DNA of 64,000 nt from Shinella zoogloeoides (GCF_030733845.1 NZ_CP132311.1:248001-312000), one strand, 5' to 3'. Positions 18,279 to 26,997 are shown, counted from the stretch's first letter. Numbers and translations are program-made. The notes: generated by a model from the letters alone, not told the origin.

Positions 18279-19115
18279 TTACTGAGCGGCCGGCTGTTCG
18301 GTCGTGGTGCCCTGGGTCGTGCCGCCTTCGGCCGGGGCAGCGCCCTCGGTCGTGGTCGTCGCAGCGCCGCCTTCGGTTGCAGTTGCGCCATCGGCCGGGG
18401 TGGTCGCAGCGCCGCCCTCGGTTGCGGTCGCGCCGTCAGCCGGGGTCGTCGCGCCTTCGGTCGTCGTGGCAGCCGCGCCGCCGTCAGCGGGGGCCGCGCC
18501 TTCCGTCGAGGTTGCGCCGCCTTCGGGCGTTGCCGCTGCGCCACCGGCGTCGGCACCTTCGCTCGATGGGGTCGGCAGGGCTGCCGGATTGTCGGAGAGC
18601 GTGCGCAGATAGGCGATCAGGTTGGCGCGCTCGTCTTCCTTCTTGATGCCGGCGAAGCCCATGGCAGTGCCCGGGACGTGCTTCTTCGGCGCTTCGAGGA
18701 AGTAGTTCAGGTGATCGAAGTCCCAGACGATCTTGTGGCCTTCGGAAAAGGTGGTCATGCCGGCGGAGTAGCTGAAGCCCTCATGCGCGGCGATCGGGCG
18801 GTTCACGATGTCCCAGAGACCGGGTCCGACCTTGTTCGGTCCGCCCTTCTCCGAGGTGTGACAGCTCGCACATTTCTTGAAGACGGTTTCGCCTGCGGCC
18901 GCATCGGCGCTGGCCAGCAGGGTTGCGATCGGCGTACCCTTGGCTTCTTCCGCGCCGCCCGCTGCCTCGCCGCCCGTTTCCTCGGCAACGATCGCGAAAC
19001 CTTCCTTCTCGGGATGGCCCGAATGGAAAATGCCTTCAGAAGCGATCGACACGGACATCAGTACGAATACGGTGCCCAGAAGGGCACCCACGCCCATGTT
19101 CACATAAGAGTTCAT
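18279..19115 (-). CDS. Membrane-anchored class I cytochrome c (CycM-like)
   Basis: A 278-residue protein with an uncleaved N-terminal anchor ([20 protein letters not shown]), a linker, and a class I cytochrome c domain: haem site CASCH at residues 82-86, [13 protein letters not shown], and the axial Met152 in PGTAMGFAG. CycM proteins carry electrons from the bc1 complex to aa3 oxidase. Unusual is the C-terminal tail of about 90 residues made almost only of Ala, Thr, Glu, Gly, Pro and Asp, with an exact repeat of [15 protein letters not shown]. It is transcribed divergently from kdsB. Confidence 0.9.
   Translation of the reverse strand: MNSYVNMGVGALLGTVFVLMSVSIASEGIFHSGHPEKEGFAIVAEETGGEAAGGAEEAKGTPIATLLASADAAAGETVFKKCASCHTSEKGGPNKVGPGLWDIVNRPIAAHEGFSYSAGMTTFSEGHKIVWDFDHLNYFLEAPKKHVPGTAMGFAGIKKEDERANLIAYLRTLSDNPAALPTPSSEGADAGGAAATPEGGATSTEGAAPADGGAAATTTEGATTPADGATATEGGAATTPADGATATEGGAATTTTEGAAPAEGGTTQGTTTEQPAAQ
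18300..18560. repeat. Imperfect tandem repeat coding the cytochrome tail
   Basis: The DNA repeats with a period of about 45 bases at 18357-18447 and degenerates into shorter related units on both sides. It encodes the Ala/Thr/Gly/Glu-rich tail. The unit length is a multiple of three, so gain or loss of copies would keep the frame. Confidence 0.7.
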
Positions 19116-19267
19116 CCAAACGCTCCCCTAGCAACCGGCGGACATGACACCGGCCAGTCTTGAAATCGCGCGGAACCTATGTCTTTTGCTGCTTCGTTGC
19201 AACAGTGATTGTAGCCCCCGCACTGAGACCTTTTGACACTTTTCCCGGGGGTTTTGAAGGGCCTGAG

Positions 19268-20023
19268 ATGAATCCCGCCAATTTTGCCAAGACCCTCGTG
19301 CTCATTCCCGCACGCATGGCCTCGACGCGGCTTCCGGGCAAGCCGCTCGCCGACATTGCCGGCCTGCCGATGATCGTGCAGGTTGCGCGCCGGGCGGCGG
19401 CGGCCGATGTCGGCCGGGTCGTCGTGGCGGTCGATCACAAGGACATTTTCGATGCCGTCGTGGCGGCGGGGTTCGAGGCCGTGATGACGCGCGTCGACCA
19501 CCAGTCCGGCTCGGACCGCATCCACGAGGCGCTGTCGGCATGCGATGCGGGAGGCAGCGCCGAATTCGTCATCAACGTGCAGGGCGACCTGCCGACCATC
19601 GACCCTGAGACGATCCGCGCGGCGCTTCGCCCGCTGGAGAATGCCTCGACCGATATCGCGACGCTGACGACGGAAATCCGCGACGAGCACGAGAAGACCA
19701 ATCCGAACGTGGTGAAGGTCGTCGGCTCGCCGCTGGGCGACAGCCGCCTGCGCGCGCTCTATTTCACGCGCGCGACGGCGCCGTACGGTGAAGGCCCGCT
19801 CTATCACCATATCGGCCTCTACGCCTATCGCCGGAAGGCATTGGAGACCTTCGTCACGCTGAAGCCCTCGACGCTGGAAAGACGGGAATCGCTGGAGCAG
19901 CTTCGGGCCCTCGAAGCCGGCATGCGCATCGATGCCGAGATCGTTGACACCGTTCCGCTCGGCGTCGATACTCCCGCCGACCTCGAAAAGGCCCGCGCGA
20001 TGCTCGCGGCCCACCCCATCTGA
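19268..20023 (+). CDS. kdsB: 3-deoxy-manno-octulosonate cytidylyltransferase
   Basis: A 251-residue CMP-KDO synthetase that activates KDO with CTP for lipopolysaccharide core synthesis. It opens with the nucleotidyltransferase motif [18 protein letters not shown], followed by the conserved [10 protein letters not shown] and [10 protein letters not shown] segments and the [10 protein letters not shown] block typical of KdsB. The start at 19268 is chosen because upstream residues do not resemble the family and the resulting length matches KdsB (about 248). It is followed 14 nt later by pheA on the same strand and is divergent from the cytochrome gene. Confidence 0.95.
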   Translation: MNPANFAKTLVLIPARMASTRLPGKPLADIAGLPMIVQVARRAAAADVGRVVVAVDHKDIFDAVVAAGFEAVMTRVDHQSGSDRIHEALSACDAGGSAEFVINVQGDLPTIDPETIRAALRPLENASTDIATLTTEIRDEHEKTNPNVVKVVGSPLGDSRLRALYFTRATAPYGEGPLYHHIGLYAYRRKALETFVTLKPSTLERRESLEQLRALEAGMRIDAEIVDTVPLGVDTPADLEKARAMLAAHPI

Positions 20024-20037
20024 CACGGACCTCAGCC

Positions 20038-20889
20038 ATGATCATGAAGACCAACAAGATCGCCTTCCAGGGCGAGTACGGCGCCAATTCCGACATGGCC
20101 AGCCGCGACATGTTCCCGACCATGGAGCCGCTGCCGTGCCAGACCTTCGAGGATGCCTTCCTTGCCGTCGAGAACGGTGATGCCGACCTCGCGATGATCC
20201 CGATCGAGAACACGATCGCCGGCCGCGTCGCCGACATCCACCACCTCCTGCCGGAATCGCGCCTTCACATCGTCGGCGAATATTTCATGCCGATCCGCTT
20301 CCAGCTCATGGTGCTGCCGGGCGTGACGCGCGACGAGATCCGCACGGTCCACAGCCATATCCACGCGCTCGGTCAGTGCCGCAAGATCGTTCGCCTCAAC
20401 GGCTGGAAGCCGGTGATCGCCGGCGATACGGCGGGGGCTGCAAAGCTCGTCTCGGAGACCGGCGACCGCTCGATGGCGGCGCTCGCCCCGCGGCTTGCCG
20501 CCGATCTCTACGGCCTGTCGATCATCGCGGAAAATGTCGAGGATACGGAAAGCAACGTCACGCGCTTCGTCGTGCTGTCGCGCGAGGCGGTGCCGATCGC
20601 GCATGACGGCGAGGAGATCGTCGTCACCACCTTCGTCTTCAACGTGCGCAACATCCCGGCCGCGCTCTACAAGGCGCTCGGCGGCTTTGCCACCAACGGC
20701 ATCAACATGACGAAGCTGGAAAGCTACCAGATCGGCGGCAAGTTCACCGCGACGCAGTTCTATGCCGATATCGAAGGCCATCCGGACGAGCCGCATGTCC
20801 GCCGCGCGCTTGAGGAGCTTCGCTTCTTCTCCGAGAAGGTCCGCATCCTCGGCACCTACCGTGCGCATCCCATGCGCAGCGCGTTCTGA
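20038..20889 (+). CDS. pheA: Prephenate dehydratase
   Basis: A 283-residue stand-alone prephenate dehydratase making phenylpyruvate for phenylalanine synthesis. The catalytic domain shows IAFQGEYGANSD, DLAMIPIENTIAGRVAD and the TRF motif in NVTRFVVL (about residue 176), which includes the catalytic Thr. A C-terminal ACT domain follows (VVTTFVFNVRNIPAALYKAL, then MTKLESYQIGG), the site of feedback binding; the usual ESRP is ESYQ here. No chorismate mutase domain is attached. Two in-frame ATGs (20038, 20044) are possible starts. It is probably co-transcribed with kdsB. Confidence 0.95.
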   Translation: MIMKTNKIAFQGEYGANSDMASRDMFPTMEPLPCQTFEDAFLAVENGDADLAMIPIENTIAGRVADIHHLLPESRLHIVGEYFMPIRFQLMVLPGVTRDEIRTVHSHIHALGQCRKIVRLNGWKPVIAGDTAGAAKLVSETGDRSMAALAPRLAADLYGLSIIAENVEDTESNVTRFVVLSREAVPIAHDGEEIVVTTFVFNVRNIPAALYKALGGFATNGINMTKLESYQIGGKFTATQFYADIEGHPDEPHVRRALEELRFFSEKVRILGTYRAHPMRSAF

Positions 20890-20967
20890 AGACGGGGAAT
20901 TGACGATCGTCAGGCGGCACGGAACCGTGCCGCCGTCCTGGCATTTTCCGCATGAAAGGAGATGCCC

Positions 20968-21204
20968 ATGCGCACGATCACATATATCACGATCCTGGTG
21001 TCGATGATGGTGAATGCCGTCCTCTTCGGCGCCGGCACCATCGCCATCCTCACTGTTCCGGTGCTCAACGACCAGGCCAAATACCTGCTACCGGCCTGGA
21101 TCGTCGTCACCTTCCTCGTCAGTCCGGTCATCGCCCGTTTCATGGCGCCGAGCCTCAGGCTGCGCGAACACCCCGGCGACCAGCCGCATTTCGGGCTGCG
21201 CTGA
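20968..21204 (+). CDS. Small two-helix membrane protein of unknown function
   Basis: A 78-residue protein with two hydrophobic helices (TYITILVSMMVNAVLFGAG and LLPAWIVVTFLVSPVIARFM). The start at 20968 sits 6 nt after AAAGGAG; the ATG at 20962 is too close to that site. No family is recognised. Its TGA stop is directly abutted by the reverse-complement stop of the NADH pyrophosphatase gene (TGATCA), so both transcripts overlap end to end. Confidence 0.7.
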   Translation: MRTITYITILVSMMVNAVLFGAGTIAILTVPVLNDQAKYLLPAWIVVTFLVSPVIARFMAPSLRLREHPGDQPHFGLR

Positions 21205-22179
21205 TCAGCCCTTCCAGTCGAGCCAGTCGCGCATCAGCCGGTGCGCGATGGCACCCTTCGGCGGCGGGGTCGTGGCGCCGGGCGCGACGCCCGACATGGC
21301 GCTGCGCTCGATCATCGCCGCCGTCTCCTCGCGGGTGAACCAGCGGCAATCTTCCAGCTCCTGCTCGTCGCGGCGGATCTCGAAGGACATCGCCTCGCCG
21401 TAGCAGCCGATCATCAGCGAATGCGGCATCGGCCAGGGCTGCGAGGCGTGGTAGCGCACGCGGCCGACCCTGATGCCGGATTCCTCAAGGGTCTCGCGGC
21501 GCACGGTGTGCTCGATCGTCTCGCCCGGCTCCAGGAAGCCGGCAAGGCAGGAATACATGCCCTCGGGAAAATGCGGCGAGCGGCCGAGCAGGCACAGGTC
21601 CCGCTCGATGTCGATGATCAGCATGATCGCGACCGGATCGGTGCGCGGGAAGATCGTGTGGCTGCAAGCCTCGCAGACCCGGCGGTAGCCGCCGATCTCC
21701 GAGCGGGTCGGCGAGCCGCACTTGCCGCAGAAGCGGTTGTTGGCGTTCCAGGTCATCAGGCTGGAGGCCTGGGCGAACTGGCCGAGCAGATCATCGTCGA
21801 GCATCTGCTGGCGGTAGAGCGTGCGCCCGTCCGTCGCCTTCAGCGGCTCGTGCAGCGTGTCTGGATCGGCGCGCACGGGAATGGCCAGCCGCGGTTCGCC
21901 GTTCTTGAGGTAGCCGAGCAGGATGGCCTCTTCCGGCACCGGATCCAGCCCCGCCAGCTCGTAGGGGGCGAAGAGCGGATCGATGATCTTCTCGTCATGC
22001 TTGACGACCAGCTTGCCGCCGGCGATCGCGAAGGCGTGCACCGTTTCCGCCTTGAAGGCCTGTTCCAGGCAGTCCGGCGCGCGGTGCTCCGACTGGCGGT
22101 CGAGGCTGTTTTCCGCAAACGCCACCATGGTGCTGGGTTCGGGGTGCGGGCGGTAGAAATCGAAAAGCGATGGCTTCAT
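21205..22179 (-). CDS. nudC: NADH pyrophosphatase (NudC-type Nudix hydrolase)
   Basis: A 324-residue enzyme cleaving NAD(H) to NMN(H) and AMP and, in the family, removing NAD caps from RNA. It has an N-terminal NUDIX-like domain, a zinc ribbon (CGKCGSPT with later CEAC), and a full Nudix box in GFLEPGETIEH...RRETLEESGI, followed by the SQPWPMPHSLM segment (SQPWPFPxS) specific to NudC. The start at 22179 (MKPSLFDFY) is chosen because the preceding codons belong to the HIT gene in another frame. It overlaps the HIT gene by four bases, so the two are coupled. Confidence 0.92.
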   Translation of the reverse strand: MKPSLFDFYRPHPEPSTMVAFAENSLDRQSEHRAPDCLEQAFKAETVHAFAIAGGKLVVKHDEKIIDPLFAPYELAGLDPVPEEAILLGYLKNGEPRLAIPVRADPDTLHEPLKATDGRTLYRQQMLDDDLLGQFAQASSLMTWNANNRFCGKCGSPTRSEIGGYRRVCEACSHTIFPRTDPVAIMLIIDIERDLCLLGRSPHFPEGMYSCLAGFLEPGETIEHTVRRETLEESGIRVGRVRYHASQPWPMPHSLMIGCYGEAMSFEIRRDEQELEDCRWFTREETAAMIERSAMSGVAPGATTPPPKGAIAHRLMRDWLDWKG

Positions 22180-22601
22180 GGTGCGAGCGCGTCCAGCAGC
22201 TTGGCCGCAAAGGCCTTGGTTTCCTCGGCCGAGCGCGGCTCGGCGGTGCCATAGCCCCAGATCGGGCCGGGCCAGTTCGGGTCGCCCTCGCTGCGCGCGA
22301 CGACATGGACGTGGAGCTGGCGCACGATGTTGCCGAGCGCGCCGATATTGATCTTCGTTGCCCCCGTCACCGCCTTCAGCGTCTCGGCCACCAGCACCGT
22401 CTCGAAGGTCAGCATGGTCTGGTCGAGCGGCGTCAGGTCGAAGATTTCGGTGACATCCGGGCGCTGCGGCACGAGCACCAGCCATGGCCAGCGCGCATCC
22501 TTCATCAGGCGCAGTTCGCACAGGCCGATCTTCGTTACGAGATCGCTGTCGCGCGCCAGCCGTTCGTCGAGTTGAAAATCGCTCAAGGGGTTCTCCCGCA
22601 T
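22176..22601 (-). CDS. HIT family protein with variant histidine triad
   Basis: A 141-residue histidine-triad nucleotide-binding protein. The active-site block reads RQLHVHVVAR, i.e. Q-x-H-x-H followed by two hydrophobics: compared with H-x-H-x-H the first His is Gln, while the nucleophilic middle His is kept. The segment IGALGNIVRQLHVHVVARSEGDP is typical of proteobacterial COG0537 members, which hydrolyse nucleoside phosphates or dinucleotides; the exact substrate is unknown. It is the first gene of a two-gene unit with nudC, which suggests a joint role in nucleotide metabolism. It is divergent from the SRP RNA gene. Confidence 0.88.
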   Translation of the reverse strand: MRENPLSDFQLDERLARDSDLVTKIGLCELRLMKDARWPWLVLVPQRPDVTEIFDLTPLDQTMLTFETVLVAETLKAVTGATKINIGALGNIVRQLHVHVVARSEGDPNWPGPIWGYGTAEPRSAEETKAFAAKLLDALAP

Positions 22602-22664
22602 GCATCTTTCATAGAGTCATGCCACGCACCCGATTTCCCTCCAACAGTTTTTTGTCGCCCGCGC

Positions 22665-22693
22665 TTGCATTCGGATGGAATATTGCCGATATG
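22665..22693 (+). promoter_or_regulatory. Probable promoter of the SRP RNA gene
   Basis: TTGCAT at 22665-22670, a 17-base spacer, and GATATG at 22688-22693. The predicted transcription start falls 7 nt later, at the first paired base of the SRP RNA, which fits well. Confidence 0.6.
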
Positions 22694-22698
22694 GGGAG

Positions 22699-22803
22699 CG
22701 GGAGGTTGGTGGTGGACGAGCCACTCGCCAACCGGGTCAGGTCCGGAAGGAAGCAGCCCTAACGAGCCCCGGCACGGGTCATCGTGCCAGCCTCCCACCT
22801 TAC
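22699..22803 (+). ncRNA. ffs: Signal recognition particle 4.5S RNA
   Basis: The highly conserved apical loop of bacterial 4.5S RNA is present at 22734-22760 (GGGTCAGGTCCGGAAGGAAG followed by CAGCCC). The ends pair (GGGAGGTTGG near 22700 with CCAGCCTCCC near 22787-22796), giving the expected single long hairpin of about 100 nt. The RNA binds Ffh to target membrane proteins to SecYEG. It lies directly upstream of dnaX. Confidence 0.93.
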
Positions 22804-22842
22804 CGTCCTGTCGGGACAGACGTTCGATTAACGGCAGGGTCG

Positions 22843-24726
22843 ATGAACGACGTAACCACAAATCCGTCCAACGAAAAACCGGCCGCCTACCGCGTCCTTG
22901 CGCGAAAATACCGGCCGAAGGATTTTTCGGACCTGATGGTCGGCCAGGAGCCGATGGTCCGCACGCTGACCAACGCGTTCGAGACCGGCCGCATCGCGCA
23001 GGCCTACATGCTGACGGGCGTCCGCGGCGTCGGCAAGACGACGACCGCCCGCATCCTCGCCCGCGCGCTGAACTACAAGACAGCGGAGATCGACAAGCCG
23101 ACGATCGATCTTCGTATTCCCGGCGAACATTGCCAGGCGATCATGGAAGGCCGGCATGTCGACGTCATCGAGATGGACGCGGCCTCCCATACCGGCATCG
23201 ACCACATCAGAGAAATCATTGAGCAGGTGCGCTACCGCCCGGTCTCGGCGCGCTACAAGGTCTATATCATCGACGAGGTGCACATGCTCTCGACGCAGGC
23301 CTTCAACGGCCTGTTGAAGACGCTCGAGGAGCCGCCGGAGCACGTCAAGTTCATCTTCGCGACGACGGAAATCCGCAAGGTTCCGATCACCGTCCTGTCG
23401 CGCTGCCAGCGTTTCGACCTGCGCCGCATCGGCGCGTCAGACCTCGTCGGCCTCTTCACCACCATTCTCGGCAAGGAAGCCGTCGATTTCGAGCCGGATG
23501 CGCTCGCCATGGTCGCCCGCGCGGCCGAGGGTTCGGCGCGTGACGGCCTGTCGCTGCTCGACCAGGCGATCGCCCATGGCGCGGGCCGTGTCGAGGTCGA
23601 TGCCGTTCGCTCCATGCTCGGCCTTGCCGACCGCGCCCGCATCGTCGACCTCTTCGAGCATATCGTGAAGGGCGATGCAGCCGCCGCGCTTGCCGAATTC
23701 GCCGCGCAGTACGAGGCGGGCGCCAGCCCGTCCGTCGTGCTGACGGACCTTGCCGATTTCACCCATCTCGTCACCCGCATGAAATACGTGCCCGATGCGG
23801 CCGGCGACCAGTCGCTGAGCGAGGTCGAGCGCGTGCGCGGCGTCGAGTTCGCCAACTCCATCGCCGTCACCGCGCTGTCGCGCATGTGGCAGATGCTGCT
23901 GAAGGGCATCCCGGAAACGGAGGCCTCCAGCCGCCCGGCCGGCGCCGCCGAGATGGTCATCATCCGTCTTGCGCATGCCGCCAATCTTCCCTCGCCGGAA
24001 GAGGCTGCGCGCCGCCTGGCCGAGCTTTCCAGCGGGGACGGCGGCGGCAACGGCGCCCGCGCGCCGCAATCCGGCGGCAATGGCGGCCAGCCGACGGCAC
24101 AGTCCGCCGTTTCCGCCGTCGCGCGGCAGCCGGACGCGCCGGCCCAGCGCGCGCAGGCGGGCGGCGGGACGGTGGCCATGCTGCGCTCCGTGCCGCAGGC
24201 CGAGCCGGCAGTCCAGCCCGTCGGCCGCACCGAGGCCGCGCCGGCCGCGCAACCCGCGGCCGTGCCAAGCGTGCCGGTCAACTCGATTTCAGACGTGGCC
24301 GACCTTTGCACCAGGAATCGCGACATCCGCCTGCGCGCCCTCGTGCGCGCCTTCGTGCGGCCGGTGAAGGTCGAGGCGGGGCGGCTCGAGATCAGCCTGA
24401 CGAACGATGCACCGAAAACGCTGGTCGCCGACCTCTCCAATCGGCTCCAGGAATGGACCGGCATCCGCTGGCTGGTAATCCTGTCGCGCGAGGCCGGCGG
24501 GCCGACCCTGGCCGAGGCCGAGGCGATGGCGCAGGAAGCGCGCGTTGCCGATGCGCGCCAGGACCCGGACGTCGCCGCCATCCTGCAACGCTTCCCCGGC
24601 GCCAAGATCACCGACGTGCGCATCAAGGTGCAGGAAACGGAAGACGAGGCCGAGACCGTCGAGGTGGCGGCCGTTGCGGAATCCGCCGAGGGCGACATCC
24701 TGCCCGGCGACGATATCGAACACTAG
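22843..24726 (+). CDS. dnaX: DNA polymerase III subunit gamma/tau
   Basis: A 627-residue clamp-loader ATPase. The AAA+ core has Walker A GVRGVGKTTTARILA, Walker B IIDEVHML, and the SRC motif LSRCQRFDLRR; it loads the beta clamp and the C-terminal tau part links polymerase and helicase. A Pro/Ala/Gln-rich linker occupies about residues 385-470. The zinc module between Walker A and Walker B is degenerate: only the Cys in EHCQAIMEGR remains of the usual four. No obvious slippery A-run for programmed frameshifting was seen. The start at 22843 (MNDVTTNPSNEKPAAYRVLARKYRP) is chosen since upstream codons lie inside the SRP RNA gene. Confidence 0.95.
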   Translation: MNDVTTNPSNEKPAAYRVLARKYRPKDFSDLMVGQEPMVRTLTNAFETGRIAQAYMLTGVRGVGKTTTARILARALNYKTAEIDKPTIDLRIPGEHCQAIMEGRHVDVIEMDAASHTGIDHIREIIEQVRYRPVSARYKVYIIDEVHMLSTQAFNGLLKTLEEPPEHVKFIFATTEIRKVPITVLSRCQRFDLRRIGASDLVGLFTTILGKEAVDFEPDALAMVARAAEGSARDGLSLLDQAIAHGAGRVEVDAVRSMLGLADRARIVDLFEHIVKGDAAAALAEFAAQYEAGASPSVVLTDLADFTHLVTRMKYVPDAAGDQSLSEVERVRGVEFANSIAVTALSRMWQMLLKGIPETEASSRPAGAAEMVIIRLAHAANLPSPEEAARRLAELSSGDGGGNGARAPQSGGNGGQPTAQSAVSAVARQPDAPAQRAQAGGGTVAMLRSVPQAEPAVQPVGRTEAAPAAQPAAVPSVPVNSISDVADLCTRNRDIRLRALVRAFVRPVKVEAGRLEISLTNDAPKTLVADLSNRLQEWTGIRWLVILSREAGGPTLAEAEAMAQEARVADARQDPDVAAILQRFPGAKITDVRIKVQETEDEAETVEVAAVAESAEGDILPGDDIEH

Positions 24727-24746
24727 GATAAAAAGAGGAGAGGCCG

Positions 24747-25070
24747 ATGCGTGACATCATGGGCATGATGGGCAAGGTCAAGGAAATGCAGGCCAAGATG
24801 GAGAAGATGCAGGAGGAGATCGCCGCGCTCGAAGTGAGCGGCTCCTCCGGCGGCGGGCTCGTCTCGGTCACGCTCGACGGCAAGGGCAACCTCAAGGGCC
24901 TGAAGATCGACCCTTCGCTCTTCAAGGAAGACGATGTCGAGATCCTCGAAGACCTGATCGTCGCCGCCCACAAGGACGCCAAGGACAAGGCCGAGGCCGA
25001 AGCCGCCGAAAAGACCAAGGCGCTGACCGCCGGCCTGCCGATCCCGCCCGGCTTCAAACTGCCGTTCTGA
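24747..25070 (+). CDS. YbaB/EbfC family nucleoid-associated protein
   Basis: A 107-residue small DNA-binding protein of the YbaB/EbfC family, which forms tweezer-like dimers on DNA. Typical features are the N-terminal helix [28 protein letters not shown], the [24 protein letters not shown] strand block, and a C-terminal helix rich in Lys/Glu/Ala. A strong AGAGGAGAGG ribosome binding site precedes it. It follows dnaX by 20 nt, the usual dnaX-ybaB pairing. Confidence 0.93.
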   Translation: MRDIMGMMGKVKEMQAKMEKMQEEIAALEVSGSSGGGLVSVTLDGKGNLKGLKIDPSLFKEDDVEILEDLIVAAHKDAKDKAEAEAAEKTKALTAGLPIPPGFKLPF

Positions 25071-25104
25071 TCCTGTAGGGTCGGGCTTTGCGAGGAGAGA
25101 TCCG

Positions 25105-25716
25105 ATGAGCCTGACGACCCTGCTTGTCTTTGCCGGCGCGCTGATGATGGCAGCCGGTTCGCCCGGCCCGAGTATCGCTGCGCTGGTCGCCCGGGTGCTC
25201 TCGCGCGGGCCGAGGGATGTGCTGCCCTTCCTCGCCGCCATGTGGATCGGCGAGGGTATCTGGCTCACCTGCGCCGTGCTGGGCCTCGCGGCTATCGCCG
25301 AAACCTTCCACGGCGCCTTCGTCGCCATCAAATGGCTCGGCGTCGCCTACCTGCTCTATCTCGCCTGGAAGATGTGGTTCGCCCCGACCGAGACGGGCGA
25401 TGAGGCGCTGCCCGAGGCGCGCTCCGGATTGAAGCTGTTCTTCGCCGGGCTGACGGTGACGCTCGGCAATCCCAAGATCATGATGTTCTACGTCGCGCTG
25501 CTGCCGGCGATCATCGATCTTGGCGCCGTCACGCTGGTCGGCTGGGCGGAGCTGGTGGCGACCATGTTCGTCGTGCTCGTCGCCATCGACCTCGCCTGGG
25601 TGTTCCTCGCCGCGCGCGCCCGGATGTTCCTGAAGAGCCCGCGCGCCGTGCGCATCGCCAACCGCGTCAGCGCCGGCACCATGGCCGGCGCCGCGGCGGC
25701 CATTGCCGCCCGCTAG
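25105..25716 (+). CDS. LysE family translocator
   Basis: A 203-residue membrane protein of the LysE/RhtB exporter family, which exports amino acids or related metabolites. It has about six helices and the family pattern near the N-terminus (GSPGPSIAALVARVLSRGPR, the P-G-P motif), then GVAYLLYLAWKMW and GLTVTLGNPKIMMFYVALLP. The substrate cannot be assigned. It follows ybaB by 34 nt and is separated from recR by the oppositely oriented MOSC gene, whose stop codon overlaps its own. Confidence 0.9.
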   Translation: MSLTTLLVFAGALMMAAGSPGPSIAALVARVLSRGPRDVLPFLAAMWIGEGIWLTCAVLGLAAIAETFHGAFVAIKWLGVAYLLYLAWKMWFAPTETGDEALPEARSGLKLFFAGLTVTLGNPKIMMFYVALLPAIIDLGAVTLVGWAELVATMFVVLVAIDLAWVFLAARARMFLKSPRAVRIANRVSAGTMAGAAAAIAAR

Positions 25717-26327
25717 CCGGTCAGGGCGGCGCGCAGCTTGTCGTTGATCGGGGCGGCGAGGTAGCGGATGCGGTCTTCCTCGGAAATGTTCCTGCCATAG
25801 GTGCGCAACAGTTCCGGCATGGTGACCGGCTCGCCGTCGAACGGCGCATAGGTCACGGTATCGCCGGCCTGGATCACCCCGTCGCGCAGGACGCGGCAGT
25901 AGAAACCCGGCCGGCCGGCCTGCAGGAAGCGCCGCGCGAAGGCCGGATCGCCCATGCGCGCGGTGAGCGTATTGCAGGGAATGCGCGTCGAGGTCACTTC
26001 CAAGAGCACGCTTTCCGTCTCGAACCGGTCGCCGACCGAGACGCCGCGGCTGTCGATCCCTTCGATGATGAGGTTCTCGCCGAAGGTGCCGGGCTCGATG
26101 GTGCGGCCGAAGTCCTTCGTCCACCAGTCGAGGTCGATGGAGCCGAGGCCGTAGACCGCCTGCTCCGGCCCGCCGTGGTGCTTGTGGTTGCAGATTGCGT
26201 CGCCGAGCAGGCCTTCGCGGTCGACGACCACGGCCGCATCGGTCGGCGTCTTGAAAATGCCGGTCTTGTAGCTTTTGCCGGGAACCGGACGGGCAACGCC
26301 CGTGCATACGGCGAGAATTCTGATCAA
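25713..26327 (-). CDS. MOSC domain-containing protein (YiiM-like)
   Basis: A 204-residue protein with a MOSC beta-barrel. Proteins of this fold (YiiM) reduce N-hydroxylated compounds using molybdenum cofactor. The segments DREGLLGDAICNHKHHGGPEQAV, GTFGENLIIEG, GDRFETESVLLEVTSTRIPCNTL (with the conserved Cys ligand) and GRPGFYCRVLRDG are typical. The start is set at a TTG (26327), because the protein then begins IRILAVCTG as in relatives and a GGGAG site lies 8 nt upstream; no suitable ATG exists. The CTAG at 25713-25716 is the stop of this gene and of the LysE gene on the other strand. Confidence 0.82.
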   Translation of the reverse strand: MIRILAVCTGVARPVPGKSYKTGIFKTPTDAAVVVDREGLLGDAICNHKHHGGPEQAVYGLGSIDLDWWTKDFGRTIEPGTFGENLIIEGIDSRGVSVGDRFETESVLLEVTSTRIPCNTLTARMGDPAFARRFLQAGRPGFYCRVLRDGVIQAGDTVTYAPFDGEPVTMPELLRTYGRNISEEDRIRYLAAPINDKLRAALTG

Positions 26328-26379
26328 GCGGCGGTCTCCCGAGATTCCGTTTCCCCTGGATATGGGGTAGATACCGGCA

Positions 26380-26985
26380 ATGGCAAAACGAGTCACCGGC
26401 CCCGAAATCGAAAAACTCATCCAGCTCCTGGCGAAGGTGCCGGGCCTCGGGCCGCGCTCAGCGCGCCGCGCAGCGCTGCATCTCGTCAAGAAGAAGGACC
26501 AGTTGCTCGGGCCGCTGGCCGACGCGATGGGCGAGGCGCATCGCAAGGTGCGCATCTGCTCGTGCTGCGGCAATGTCGATACGAGCGACCCCTGCACGGT
26601 CTGCACCGACGGGCGGCGCGATCATTCGGTCATCATCGTCGTCGAGGACGTCTCCGACCTCTGGGCGCTGGAGCGGGCGGCCGCGATGAACGCCGCCTAC
26701 CATGTGCTCGGCGGCACGCTCTCGCCGCTCGATGGCATCGGGCCCGACGACCTCAACATCCGCGGCCTCGTCGACCGGGTGGCCAAGGGCGGCGTGCGCG
26801 AGCTGATAATCGCCGTCAATGCCACCGTCGAGGGCCAGACGACGGCGCACTACATCACCGACCAGCTCTCCGGCCTGGACGTGAAGATCACCCGGCTTGC
26901 CCACGGCGTGCCTGTTGGCGGCGAGCTCGACTATCTCGACGAAGGAACACTGACGGCCGCGCTCAGGGCGCGCACGGCTATCTGA
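26380..26985 (+). CDS. recR: Recombination mediator protein RecR
   Basis: A 201-residue RecR, which with RecF/RecO loads RecA at gaps. It has the helix-hairpin-helix start ([23 protein letters not shown]), a C4 zinc finger ([16 protein letters not shown] at about residues 57-72), and a Toprim domain ([15 protein letters not shown], then the [20 protein letters not shown] block). Length is canonical. The usual dnaX-ybaB-recR order is preserved, but a LysE gene and a reversed MOSC gene lie in between, so recR needs its own promoter in 26328-26379 or readthrough. Confidence 0.95.
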   Translation: MAKRVTGPEIEKLIQLLAKVPGLGPRSARRAALHLVKKKDQLLGPLADAMGEAHRKVRICSCCGNVDTSDPCTVCTDGRRDHSVIIVVEDVSDLWALERAAAMNAAYHVLGGTLSPLDGIGPDDLNIRGLVDRVAKGGVRELIIAVNATVEGQTTAHYITDQLSGLDVKITRLAHGVPVGGELDYLDEGTLTAALRARTAI

Positions 26986-26997
26986 GGAAGGCTTATC

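Noticed and set aside
18300..18560. Possible CRISPR array because of regular repeats
   Set aside because: The repeats are coding, translate to an Ala/Thr/Gly/Glu-rich tail, and have no unique spacers.
21205..22605. 466-codon form of the NADH pyrophosphatase
   Set aside because: The first 142 codons are an out-of-frame reading of the HIT gene. The real start is at 22179.
24060..24300. Programmed frameshift site in dnaX
   Set aside because: No A-AAA-AAG-type slippery run with a downstream hairpin was found in the linker region.
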